Shown: positions 7,601 to 14,972 of the stretch, piece by piece
How positions within the stretch are numbered: position 1 is the stretch's first letter
How the letters are laid out: each line of letters opens with the position of its first letter
Assembly (NCBI GenBank): GCA_017558175.1
Contig: JAFYWH010000076.1
Span: forward strand, 1 to 37,144
Reading direction: 5' to 3'
Length of the DNA stretch: 37,144 nt
From: Bacteroidaceae bacterium
Lineage (GTDB): Bacteria; Bacteroidota; Bacteroidia; Bacteroidales; Bacteroidaceae
Notes under the pieces: model-generated
Databases searched by the model: none
What the model was told of the DNA's origin: nothing
What the model saw: the letters and a program-made list of their open reading frames with translations, nothing else
Position numbers and translations under genes: made by a program

Positions 7601-9091
7601 TTACTCCTTCTTCGATTTAAGGAATGCGTTTACATTCGATTCGATGTCCCACAAGTCGAGTTCCTTCGCTTCGGAAATCATCTTGCGGATGTGGTTGGCA
7701 TAGGTACACTTACCCACCTTCAATGTCAGCCCGCAATCTTCGTGCAGGAACTGGAAACAGGCATTGCCATTGGATTGAGTGGAAACCAAGCCACTCTTTT
7801 TCCACTTCTGGTAGAACACCACAAACGTCCGGCTCACATAGTTATCCTTGCGTGTATCTATCTCCTTGTTCATAGCCTTGTGAAGGGTCAAGTATTCCAC
7901 GAACAAAGTTGCCCACTCCCCGGTCAATGCATCATCCCTTTCGCCATCTTCATTCTTGAAGAGCGATTCGGGAGTACGCCCTTTGCTACGAGCCTTGCCG
8001 GATGCCTTTGCTTCCGAGGTACATTCATCCGGAGTTTCATCCATCTGGTCTTCTTCACCGATGGTTTCTTCCGGCTCTACTCCATAGGCATTTATCGGCA
8101 GAGGTTTCATGGCGATGCCAAGCTCCCTGCAAATGCGTTGGCGAAGAAGCAGAAGCGTGTAGATATTCCAAAGGATATCACGTGGCACACCCCGATAGCG
8201 CAAGGCAGAAAAGAGTTCACTCAAATTTCCAATGAACGAATACAAGTCATCCGGCATTCTTCTCAGGCAAGTATCCACTTTGTGCAAGTCCTTCTTCAGA
8301 TTGTCCTCACCTTGTCCGCTTCGCCATTTGTCCCAATACGATTCCATTGCAGCAGAATTCTGAAGGTTCTTCCACCATGCCATACGGTATACCATCCGAT
8401 GGTCGCCACAAATAGCCGTAATCTGCTTCTCCAACCGTTTGGCCAAAGGCATCAGTCGCTCATCGCCCAAATCACTAATTTTCTGAATGTAATCGGTACG
8501 CGTAGACATGGCCTCCAAGCTGAAATCGTGCAAGCTACGGTCTATCCACATATTCATATAATTCTCCAGTTCAGACACTTGTATCTTATCGGGGTTGGAC
8601 AGAATTTCTTCCATCAGAAACTCCAGTACCCTACAAGATTCCCACGCCTCAGGAACCGGGAACTTAGGTATGTCGCATCTCCATCCTTTCCAATGGTCCT
8701 TCGTATCGAAAATGGAACGCTTTCTCGACAATGCTTCTTCGGACAATTCGGCTTTTACGAAGAAGTTTCCACGTTGTTGCACTTCTACGCTATCAATCTG
8801 TACCACGGCCATTTTGCAAGAGTCATTGAACAGGCAATACGCCTCGGAAGTTTGTCCGGCATCCACCCGACCGATGGGATTTCCCTCGCACCATGCCCGT
8901 ACCGCCTTGGGGTCGACCGGATTGTCGGGTTCGGGTACAAGTATCACCTTGGGACGTCTTTCATCCAATTCCCTCAATCTTTCTATCGTTTCAAGTTCCA
9001 TCTCTTCGGTAGAAACATCCCCGTTCTTTGGGTTATAATCCGGGTGTACGGCATAATGCACTCCCTTTATCTTCAATCTTATTTCTGGCAT
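7601..9091 (-). CDS. HIRAN-like domain protein of unknown function
   Basis: 496 residues. Around residues 45-80 the sequence VILVPEPDNPVDPKAVRAW..GNPIGRVD strongly resembles the core of the HIRAN domain (E.dNp.D..AV.v......iG.v), an OB-like module that binds DNA 3' ends or stalled forks and is found alone or with helicases and nucleases. The central part (about 140-340) is helical and lacks motifs I know; residues about 345-375 form a low-complexity acidic-to-basic linker (EEDQMDETPDECTSEAKASG then KARSKGRTP); residues about 390-496 form a globular tail conserved-looking in AxxFxxYLTLHK and CTYANHIRKMI. No transmembrane segment. It is the first gene of the minus-strand block and has its own promoter at 9125. 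Role unknown. Confidence 0.65.
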   Translation of the reverse strand: MPEIRLKIKGVHYAVHPDYNPKNGDVSTEEMELETIERLRELDERRPKVILVPEPDNPVDPKAVRAWCEGNPIGRVDAGQTSEAYCLFNDSCKMAVVQIDSVEVQQRGNFFVKAELSEEALSRKRSIFDTKDHWKGWRCDIPKFPVPEAWESCRVLEFLMEEILSNPDKIQVSELENYMNMWIDRSLHDFSLEAMSTRTDYIQKISDLGDERLMPLAKRLEKQITAICGDHRMVYRMAWWKNLQNSAAMESYWDKWRSGQGEDNLKKDLHKVDTCLRRMPDDLYSFIGNLSELFSALRYRGVPRDILWNIYTLLLLRQRICRELGIAMKPLPINAYGVEPEETIGEEDQMDETPDECTSEAKASGKARSKGRTPESLFKNEDGERDDALTGEWATLFVEYLTLHKAMNKEIDTRKDNYVSRTFVVFYQKWKKSGLVSTQSNGNACFQFLHEDCGLTLKVGKCTYANHIRKMISEAKELDLWDIESNVNAFLKSKKE

Positions 9092-9124
9092 TCTATGGCT
9101 CCTTTCTTTTAAAAGACATTTCTA

Positions 9125-9132
9125 CAAAGATA
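9125..9132 (-). promoter_or_regulatory. Probable -7 box for the HIRAN-like gene
   Basis: On the minus strand the sequence reads TATCTTTG, the Bacteroidetes TAnnTTTG -7 element, 34 bases before the start codon at 9091. No clear TTTG -33 partner is visible. The rest of 9133-9230 shows nothing else. Confidence 0.6.
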
Positions 9133-9232
9133 GGATAAAGATGGGAGATTTTGGTGGATTTTGAGGGGATTTCTTTCTTGCCCATAATACTAATTATTTC
9201 AATGATTAAATTTTATATTCATATAACCTTAG

Positions 9233-9283
9233 TCACTTTAATTAAAGTGATATAGCCTTAAAGAAAAAGCATACAATTGTATG
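9233..9283 (+). promoter_or_regulatory. Operator region of the restriction-modification controller (two palindromes)
   Basis: A perfect 18-bp palindrome tcactttaattaaagtga (9233-9250) and a perfect 14-bp palindrome catacaattgtatg (9270-9283) precede the controller gene. RM controller proteins act on paired palindromic C-boxes just upstream of their own gene, activating or repressing C and R transcription, so these are the best operator candidates. Which of them is bound is not known. Confidence 0.55.
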
Positions 9284-9325
9284 TTGATAAATATCCAAAG
9301 CAACAATAAATTTGTAAAAAAAAGA

Positions 9326-9541
9326 ATGGAAGATAATGACTATTTAAAAAAGTTTGCGCTAAGAGTAAGAATGCTTCGAGAAGCACAAGGAATCTCACAA
9401 GAAAAACTTGCAGAAAGAGCCGAGCTCCATCGTACTTATATCGGTATGGTAGAAAGGCTTGAGCGTAATCCCTCTCTCATTTGCATCCATAAAATTGCAA
9501 ATGGATTAGGTGTACACATAACTGAATTGTTTAAACAATAA
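9326..9541 (+). CDS. Restriction-modification controller protein (XRE-type HTH)
   Basis: 71 residues when started at ATG 9326 (MEDNDYLKKFALRVRMLREA). A classical lambda-repressor-type helix-turn-helix occupies residues about 8-65: LRVRMLREAQGISQEKLAERAELHRTYIGMVERLERNPSL. This length and the sequence S.E.LA..A..HRTYI...ERG-like core are typical of C proteins of type II RM systems. An in-frame ATG at 9281 would give 86 residues, but that start overlaps a palindromic operator candidate. It is followed after 13 bases by the first endonuclease gene, the usual C-R order, so it should time endonuclease expression after methylation is established. Confidence 0.85.
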   Translation: MEDNDYLKKFALRVRMLREAQGISQEKLAERAELHRTYIGMVERLERNPSLICIHKIANGLGVHITELFKQ

Positions 9542-9554
9542 CACCTTAAATCAT

Positions 9555-10145
9555 ATGAAAAAGATTAAGATTTCAAACGACACTATTTCAGAATTATCCA
9601 ATGCTCCACAATATGAGTTTCCCAAATATGTTACTCAAGTTATCAATTTAGTCAACAGCAATGCTGGCGGTACTCGACCTAAAGTCGTGGGACAGATGTC
9701 AGAACTTATAAAAGAGTTTGACGGAAGAACTATCGATGAATGGATAGAATGGTACACAAACCGTCACCCGAATGCGGTCAATGATGCCACTGAGAAAATA
9801 TGGACAATGTATGAAACGATGAAAAGTGCTTTCAACGCTATTACAAAAGAGATGATTGAAAATTGGGTGAAAGACCTTGTATATGGTAAAACCTTCTGTG
9901 GGTTAAAATTTCAAACAGCTATCATTTCTGCTATTGCAAGTCAATTAGACAAAGAATGGAGAGAAGCAACTCCAGAAGAAGAGGCACAAGGAATTGATGG
10001 TTTTATTGGCAACAAACCACTTCAAGTCAAAGCCATCACATATAAATTAGAAGCACGCTTATCTGAAACTATAGACGTACCTATAATATACTACGACAAG
10101 AAAAAAGATGGTATAAATATTGAGTATGATCCTACAGATTTTTAA
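9555..10145 (+). CDS. MjaI-family restriction endonuclease subunit 1
   Basis: 196 residues. The pattern FPKYVTQVINLVNSNAGGTR..VVGQMSELIKEF, then W..LVYGKTFCGLKFQ, then EEAQGIDGFIGNKPLQVKAITYK matches what I remember of the MjaI restriction endonuclease family (prototype cuts CTAG). A PD-(D/E)xK-like site can be read as D148 followed by Q157-V158-K159, with Q in the acidic position as in a few other enzymes. The next gene is clearly paralogous, sharing VGQ.SELIK.F, LVY.KTFCGL, QGIDG.I and PLQ.K. The gene is AT-rich compared with its surroundings, as are its partners, pointing to acquisition from elsewhere. Confidence 0.75.
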   Translation: MKKIKISNDTISELSNAPQYEFPKYVTQVINLVNSNAGGTRPKVVGQMSELIKEFDGRTIDEWIEWYTNRHPNAVNDATEKIWTMYETMKSAFNAITKEMIENWVKDLVYGKTFCGLKFQTAIISAIASQLDKEWREATPEEEAQGIDGFIGNKPLQVKAITYKLEARLSETIDVPIIYYDKKKDGINIEYDPTDF

Positions 10146-10150
10146 CAAAT

Positions 10151-10918
10151 ATGACAAAAAGAAAAAATATAGTCAATCTTGACATCCTTTACAAAGAAGG
10201 AAAAAATCTTTATGAAATCAATATTACACCCCAATTGCCTGTTTATACATCTACTCTCCTTAATAATGTCAATGGGTGGGCTGGTGGATCAAAAGCAGAA
10301 AATGTTGGACAAGTTTCAGAATTAATAAAGCAGTTCAGACAAGATAAGCCAAAAGGAGGACTAAAAGACTGGAAGGAATATCACCAAGAAAAAAAGGGAC
10401 AAACAATACAAATCTTAAAGGGTAAAAAACTCGTAAATATTCAAATGGCTGGCATAGGCCAAGGCGTTGAGGATATTATGAACAAGCTTGAAGAAGTCAA
10501 AAAAAATATAAACAGCCTTACGGAAGACAATATCCGTGAATGGTTAGAAAATCTTGTGTACGAAAAAACATTTTGTGGCCTTGAAGCTCAAGAATTAATT
10601 CTTGCCGATATTGCAAAAAAGAACAGCATGGATTGGATAATAGGATCTATAGAAGACGAGAAACAAGGAATAGACGGATACATAATCAATAACAAAGAGG
10701 AAGGTCTCTCAATTTATCCATTACAAATAAAAAGTTCATCTTATAAAAACAAGCACAAACAAGAACATTTTATATGCCCTATTGTTACATACGAATTGAA
10801 GGAAATGGGTATAAAATATAACCTCCCAGACAATGCTTTAACAAATCCTCAAAATACAAACAAATGGAATGTCATAAAAGAACGTACCAAACAACGCTAT
10901 AAAGATTCACAAATTTAA
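10151..10918 (+). CDS. MjaI-family restriction endonuclease subunit 2 (paralogue of subunit 1)
   Basis: 255 residues, starting five bases after the first subunit and so probably in the same transcript. It repeats the same landmarks in order: NNVNGWAGGSKAENVGQVSELIKQF, then REWLENLVYEKTFCGLEAQE, then EKQGIDGYI and PLQIKSSSYK. The catalytic set would be D175 and Q192-I193-K194, with a longer loop (NNKEEGLSIY) between them than in subunit 1. It is about 60 residues longer, through an insert near residues 62-105 and a C-terminal extension. Two intact but different copies fit either a heterodimer, each subunit cutting one strand, or two enzymes of different specificity. Confidence 0.7.
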   Translation: MTKRKNIVNLDILYKEGKNLYEINITPQLPVYTSTLLNNVNGWAGGSKAENVGQVSELIKQFRQDKPKGGLKDWKEYHQEKKGQTIQILKGKKLVNIQMAGIGQGVEDIMNKLEEVKKNINSLTEDNIREWLENLVYEKTFCGLEAQELILADIAKKNSMDWIIGSIEDEKQGIDGYIINNKEEGLSIYPLQIKSSSYKNKHKQEHFICPIVTYELKEMGIKYNLPDNALTNPQNTNKWNVIKERTKQRYKDSQI

Positions 10919-10922
10919 GGAG

Positions 10923-10964
10923 TTATGATGCAAGGATAGATTGGATTCTATCCTTGCATCATAA
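10923..10964. terminator. Bidirectional hairpin between convergent RM operons
   Basis: A perfect 17-bp stem (ttatgatgcaaggatag, 10923-10939, against 10948-10964) with an 8-base loop sits between the rightward endonuclease gene and the leftward methylase gene. The methylase stop codon (10959-10961) is inside the stem. It is well placed to stop both transcripts. Confidence 0.8.
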
Positions 10965-12332
10965 TCCAAAGTCACTAAGTTTCCTTATTTTAGCTTTGTA
11001 TGTATTCTTTCCCTCTTTCAATTCTGGTACTTTCTTTATTGAAAGTGAATGTAAATTATCAAATTTAAGAACAATATAATATGAAGCATTTTCTGGAGAA
11101 AACCCCATTTGTACAAGATTCTCTTTCGTCCAAATATTAAAACTTCCTTTATTTTTCAGCTTAAAAAGGCATGGATCTTCGCCATTAGTATGTAATAACA
11201 CATACTGCATACGTTCAAATCCTGAAGTTACCAATACGGATCCTTTAGAATCACCAGCTCGCAAATAACAAATACCTTTCTCAATCATAAGCTTTTTCAA
11301 CGATGCACGAACATGATTGATTAATACGGTAGGTTCCATATCTGGTAAAATTGTAATACAATTATCAGTCCTAATTTCATTTTTAACAGACGCATCCATT
11401 TCAAATTTAGAACCATAGGTTTGCATTTTCGGATCAATCAATTTATCAATCTTATGTATATCAACAAAGCCATAAGGAAGAGTACTCAATGCTTTGGGAA
11501 TATCAATGATAGAAACATCTTCCATAAATGAATAGACACATTGCCGATCTACATAACTATCAATAACTTTTTCTTTATAAAAACTACGGAAATCTTTATT
11601 AAGTTCATAACCGATAGAATGACGTCCAAGATTTTTAGCAGCTAAAGCTGTTGTACCACTGCCCATAAAAGGATCACAAACCGTATCACCTAAAAAGGAA
11701 AACATTTTGATCAAACGCTTCGGTAACTCTTCTGGAAAAACCGCAATATGACGGTTTTGTTTCGCCCCGCAAAAAGTCCAATGAGAAGAGAAATATTCAT
11801 TCCATTCCTCCATTGTAAGAACAGATGCTTCCTTTACTTCCTTCGAAGGAACTGGTGCTTGACCTTGCTTCTTGAACAATAGAATCTGTTCAAAATCTAT
11901 TTTAACAATACCACCACACGGATAAGGATAGCTACCCATAACTTTTTGCCCCCCGGTAGTATGCATCGATGTCGGTTTTTGCCATATTATGCTACCCATA
12001 TAATCAAAGCCTATCGTTTCACAGAAACGAATAATTTCAGAATGTATGGGTATAACTTTATATCGTCCATAATAAACTGACCGAGCAAATTGATCTCCCA
12101 CATTAATACATAATCTACAACCTGGCATAAGGATACGATGACATTCACTCCACACTAAATTTAAATTATTAATGTATGCCTCATAAGTATCATTAAAGCC
12201 TATTTGGTTAGGCATGCCATAATCCTTCAATTGCCAATATGGAGGAGATGTCACAACCAGATGCACAGTCTCATCAGGTATTAAAGACATTTTACGGCTA
12301 TCGCCATTAATTAATTGGTGTTTTGTTGACAT
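10959..12332 (-). CDS. DNA methyltransferase of the RM system, 1 (TSPPY type) with C-terminal extension
   Basis: 457 residues. The catalytic motif TSPPYW is at 28-33 and the AdoMet-binding motif DPFMGSG at 220-226, so motif IV precedes motif I, the beta arrangement used by N4-cytosine and many N6-adenine methylases; TSPPY-type sites favour N4-cytosine, but the base is not certain. The methylase core ends near residue 255; about 200 further residues (from VIDSYVDRQ on) have no motif I know and may bind DNA or the endonuclease. It starts six bases after the other methylase and is probably co-transcribed with it. It would protect one strand or one half-site of the recognition sequence. Confidence 0.88.
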   Translation of the reverse strand: MSTKHQLINGDSRKMSLIPDETVHLVVTSPPYWQLKDYGMPNQIGFNDTYEAYINNLNLVWSECHRILMPGCRLCINVGDQFARSVYYGRYKVIPIHSEIIRFCETIGFDYMGSIIWQKPTSMHTTGGQKVMGSYPYPCGGIVKIDFEQILLFKKQGQAPVPSKEVKEASVLTMEEWNEYFSSHWTFCGAKQNRHIAVFPEELPKRLIKMFSFLGDTVCDPFMGSGTTALAAKNLGRHSIGYELNKDFRSFYKEKVIDSYVDRQCVYSFMEDVSIIDIPKALSTLPYGFVDIHKIDKLIDPKMQTYGSKFEMDASVKNEIRTDNCITILPDMEPTVLINHVRASLKKLMIEKGICYLRAGDSKGSVLVTSGFERMQYVLLHTNGEDPCLFKLKNKGSFNIWTKENLVQMGFSPENASYYIVLKFDNLHSLSIKKVPELKEGKNTYKAKIRKLSDFGL

Positions 12333-12338
12333 CGATTA

Positions 12339-13430
12339 TTATTGAGCTACAGCAAATAGTGTTTCCCTTAATGGCATAGTAGTCAAGTCTGAATAATCTT
12401 CATACCCAACAACATAAGTTCCCTTCTCATCTCTAACAATTGAAGTAAGATAATTCAATTCTATCTCTGTTTCCTGCTTGGTCATAACTTTACAATCAAG
12501 CATATTATTAAAATGTTTGACTACCTTGCCTGAATTTTCTCGATTTTCAACGAACTCTTTATGAGTATCAAATCGTTTTTTTATTGTTCCGTTACAAAGA
12601 TCTACATCAAGGGTTTCTATACCTTCTCTTATTACATCCTCAAAATTTGCGTCAATGTCATAACCACAAGAGTTTCTTCCTGTTAGAATTGCAGCCTGCA
12701 TCGTAGTTCCCGTACCTAAAAATGGATCAAGAACCATATCACCTTTCTGTGAGAACATATTAATTAAACGAAAAGGTACTTCAAAAGGAAAAGCAGCACT
12801 ACGTTCTCTTGTATTTGATTTTCTAAGGTTTTGTTTTATACCCTTAATTTCCCATAAATCCGAGAACCACACGTTACGTTCTTCCCAAAAGAATGAACTT
12901 TTCATTCTGTCAAGTTTTGCATCTGCCGTCTTATAAACACGCTTATCTCCCTTACGAAAGACCAAAATCCATTCATGTTCAAGAGTTACATAAGCTCCAC
13001 AAGGAAGCATACCACTTCCCATAAACTTATTAGGTGCATTAGTCTGCTTTCTCCAAATAATATTAGGAAGACCTATAAATCCCAAATCTATGCAAGCATT
13101 TGATATGCGACTATGGTTATTATAAAGTGTAAAATTACCATTAATTGTTCGGGTTGCATCACCAATATTTATGCAAAGAAATCCCCCTGGCTTTAGTACA
13201 CGAAAACATTCGCTCCATACTTTATCTAACTCTTTATGCATTAATTCAAAAGCCTTTTCGGGTTCTTTATCCATATACTTTGCAATATCTGGATTCTGTT
13301 TAGCCATGATCTCATCCCACATTTCAATCATTGGATAAGGAGGAGAAGTTACAACCAAATCTACAGAAAAGTCTTCTGTTTTAATCATTTGTTGTGAAGC
13401 GCCTATATATATATTATGCTTTGTTATCAT
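12339..13430 (-). CDS. DNA methyltransferase of the RM system, 2 (TSPPY type)
   Basis: 363 residues, first gene of the leftward methylase operon. TSPPYP at 28-33 and DPFLGTG at 235-241 give the same motif order as the neighbouring methylase, and the two share further core landmarks: WSEC.R.L.PG, CINIGD, and the segment ending FPEELPKRLI / FPFEVPFRLI before motif I. They are therefore paralogues, although this copy lacks the long C-terminal extension. A pair of methylases facing a pair of endonuclease subunits fits a system in which each strand of an asymmetric site needs its own methylase. The likely promoter is at 13473-13503. Confidence 0.88.
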   Translation of the reverse strand: MITKHNIYIGASQQMIKTEDFSVDLVVTSPPYPMIEMWDEIMAKQNPDIAKYMDKEPEKAFELMHKELDKVWSECFRVLKPGGFLCINIGDATRTINGNFTLYNNHSRISNACIDLGFIGLPNIIWRKQTNAPNKFMGSGMLPCGAYVTLEHEWILVFRKGDKRVYKTADAKLDRMKSSFFWEERNVWFSDLWEIKGIKQNLRKSNTRERSAAFPFEVPFRLINMFSQKGDMVLDPFLGTGTTMQAAILTGRNSCGYDIDANFEDVIREGIETLDVDLCNGTIKKRFDTHKEFVENRENSGKVVKHFNNMLDCKVMTKQETEIELNYLTSIVRDEKGTYVVGYEDYSDLTTMPLRETLFAVAQ

Positions 13431-13472
13431 CTTACTATTTCAATTATACTTATACCCCATTACAACTGCATA

Positions 13473-13503
13473 CAAAGGTAGGAAAGAATCAGAAAAAAGC
13501 AAA
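13473..13503 (-). promoter_or_regulatory. Promoter of the methylase operon
   Basis: Read on the minus strand: TTTG (13503-13500), 19 bases, then TACCTTTG (13480-13473), matching the Bacteroidetes -33/-7 consensus, 43 bases before the methylase start codon. Confidence 0.75.
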
Positions 13504-13760
13504 GAGAAGGATAAAAAGAATAGCACATATATATGGGACAACAGACAAAATACGCTATTTTCGTGAAGCAAGAATAATCTCAGGGGTATCGAGTGGAAGT
13601 TTGGTTATAACATAACATGTATAGATAAAAAAAGTTCCGTTCTGGTACGCTGGTCTGCGGGAAACGTGGCGGATTTTAGTGATGCAATATACAAGATTTT
13701 GGGATTAACAAGTTTGTTGGACAAGTTAATTTTGCTATCTCATTAGTTTCACATCTTCTC

Positions 13761-13803
13761 CAAAGTGCCAAATTGGCACCTTGAAATTTATAGTTGGCAC
13801 TTT
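13761..13803. promoter_or_regulatory. Three GTGCCAA operator-like half-sites
   Basis: AAAGTGCCAA (13762-13771) and TTGGCACCTT (13773-13782) form an inverted repeat around one base; a third copy TTGGCACTTT follows at 13794-13803, about two helical turns on. This looks like a repressor-binding cluster, protein unknown. The rest of 13616-14092, apart from repeats listed separately, shows no gene I can support. Confidence 0.4.
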
Positions 13804-13804
13804 G

Positions 13805-13832
13805 AATTCCTCAATTCCTCAAATCCTCAATT
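13805..13832. repeat. Type C octamer array
   Basis: Complement-oriented octamers (aattcctc aattcctc aaatcctc aatt). A mirror-oriented array lies at 13941-13967, so the two bracket the perfect palindrome at 13866-13908. Confidence 0.65.
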
Positions 13833-13865
13833 AAATTTCATGGCCTGCAAAGGTGAGAAATAGTT

Positions 13866-13908
13866 CTCCCCTCTATATAATAATTTTTAATTATTATATA
13901 GAGGGGAG
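13866..13908. repeat. Perfect 43-base palindrome (20-bp arms, TTT loop)
   Basis: Arm ctcccctctatataataatt (13866-13885), loop ttt, then the exact reverse complement (13889-13908). The outer CTCCCCTCT / AGAGGGGAG matches the ends of type A repeats, so it may be a collapsed type A copy. No T-run follows it. Confidence 0.85.
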
Positions 13909-13940
13909 GCATTTACCGCACCCGTCATTGGGGCTTAAAA

Positions 13941-13967
13941 CAATTGAGGAATTGAGGAGTTGAGGAT
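13941..13967. repeat. Type C octamer array
   Basis: Tandem units attgagga attgagga gttgagga in the orientation opposite to the array at 13805-13832. Confidence 0.65.
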
Positions 13968-14092
13968 ATGCGGATGTGGTTTTCGGGGGAACGGTTCGAG
14001 GCTTTGGAGGAAGGATTTCGGGGCTCGAAAAAAAGTGCCGAAACGCTTGAAAATAGTTGCCCAAATACTTGACAACCGCAGTTGCAATGTGG

Positions 14093-14100
14093 TATCTTTG
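14093..14100 (+). promoter_or_regulatory. -7 box for the HU-like gene
   Basis: TATCTTTG, matching TAnnTTTG, with a possible TTG(AC) -33 element at 14069. It implies a leader of about 155 bases that contains a type B repeat (14130-14222). Confidence 0.65.
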
Positions 14101-14129
14101 CCATTGTCAACCGGAAGACATTTTTTTCT

Positions 14130-14222
14130 TGTCATCCAGAGGAGCTTTAGCAACGAAGGTTCTAGAGTGCATCCACGTATATGTACACGAGATTCTTCCT
14201 CCCTTCGGTCGTCTGAATGACA
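14130..14222. repeat. Type B repeat in the leader of the HU-like gene
   Basis: Begins tgtcatccagaggagc and ends gtcgtctgaatgaca, with inverted CGAAGG...CCTTCG elements within. It lies between the promoter at 14093 and the start codon at 14264. Confidence 0.8.
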
Positions 14223-14263
14223 TATGCTTACTCAAACTTAACCCTTAAAAACACAACAAAACT

Positions 14264-14707
14264 ATGGCTAGATCTGTAACTTATTCAGTTGTACCGCGTC
14301 GTAACCCTTCGGAAAAGGGTACTCCCCCAAAGTATTATGCCCAGGCGCAGGCTCGTGGCGATGTGAACATCCGTGAGATGTCCGAACGAATCCAGAGTTC
14401 GTGTACCGTGAACAAGGCGGATGTGTATGCGGTGCTTGTAGCGCTGGAAGATGTGGTGGCGGAAGCGCTTCAGAATGGCGAAATCGTCCGCTTGGGCGAG
14501 CTTTGCACCCTCCAGGTGTCGCTCAACGGAAAGGGTGCCCTCACCGAGGAGGACTACAACGAGAGCCTCATCAAGCGTGCGAAAATCAACTTCCGTCCGG
14601 GCAACGTGCTTGCCAATGCCTTGGCGTCGCTTACCTTCTCGAAGGTGGCCGTGAAGTATGCCAAGGAGGCCGTCGCAGAAGAGGAAGATGGTGGCGAGGA
14701 AGAGTAA
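14264..14707 (+). CDS. HU-family (HU-HIG type) DNA-binding protein
   Basis: 147 residues. The sequence begins MARSVTYSVVPRRNP, then PKYYAQAQARGDVNIREMSERIQSS, an HU-like helical pair (VNKADVYAVLVALEDVVAEALQNGEIVRLGELCTLQV), a beta-arm region (GALTEEDYNESLIKRAKINFRPG) and an acidic tail (EAVAEEEDGGEEE). This is the histone-like putative DNA-binding protein common in Bacteroidales, longer than HU itself by an N-terminal extension and acidic tail. It would bend or coat DNA. It normally neighbours smalltalk and primase-helicase genes, as here on the other side of the RM cassette. Confidence 0.92.
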   Translation: MARSVTYSVVPRRNPSEKGTPPKYYAQAQARGDVNIREMSERIQSSCTVNKADVYAVLVALEDVVAEALQNGEIVRLGELCTLQVSLNGKGALTEEDYNESLIKRAKINFRPGNVLANALASLTFSKVAVKYAKEAVAEEEDGGEEE

Positions 14708-14799
14708 TCTTTCTTCTTAGTTCACCACAGAGTTGCACGGAGTCTCACAGAGCGTTTAATTCCTCCCCCTCACTTCGCATTCTCCCCAACCAATGGCCG

Positions 14800-14936
14800 C
14801 TACATCCCCCTGCCCCCTTCCGAAGGGGGATGAGCCAATAGAATCCCCCTTATGAAGGGGGCCAGGGGGATGTTTCATCAGCAATGCAACTCCAGTGGAT
14901 GCCCTCGAGATCCTTCGCTTCGCTCTGGATGACAAT
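14800..14936. repeat. Composite of rearranged type A halves and a truncated type B copy
   Basis: A right-half type A (tacatccccctgcccccttc...) runs into a left-half (aatcccccttatgaaggggg...gatgtttcatcag), the reverse of the usual order, and then the right part of a type B repeat (gagatccttcgcttcgctctggatgacaat, cut here) at about 14892-14936. A short direct-repeat motif (cacagagttgcacggagtctcacagag, in pieces) lies just before at 14727-14755. Confidence 0.6.
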
Positions 14937-14972
14937 CGAAAAGACAATTACTAACTATCATTTACTAAAACC

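Noticed and set aside
7691-9112. 473-codon open frame opposite the HIRAN-like gene
   Set aside because: The minus-strand protein has a recognisable HIRAN-like core and its own promoter; the antisense product is low in charge balance and matches nothing I know.
9281-9325. Earlier start for the controller protein
   Set aside because: The ATG at 9281 overlaps a palindromic operator candidate and the extra 15 residues are unlike controller proteins; not fully excluded.
13394-13615. 73-codon open frame upstream of the methylase operon
   Set aside because: It begins antisense inside the methylase gene, overlaps its promoter and is made of AT-rich basic sequence with no family match.
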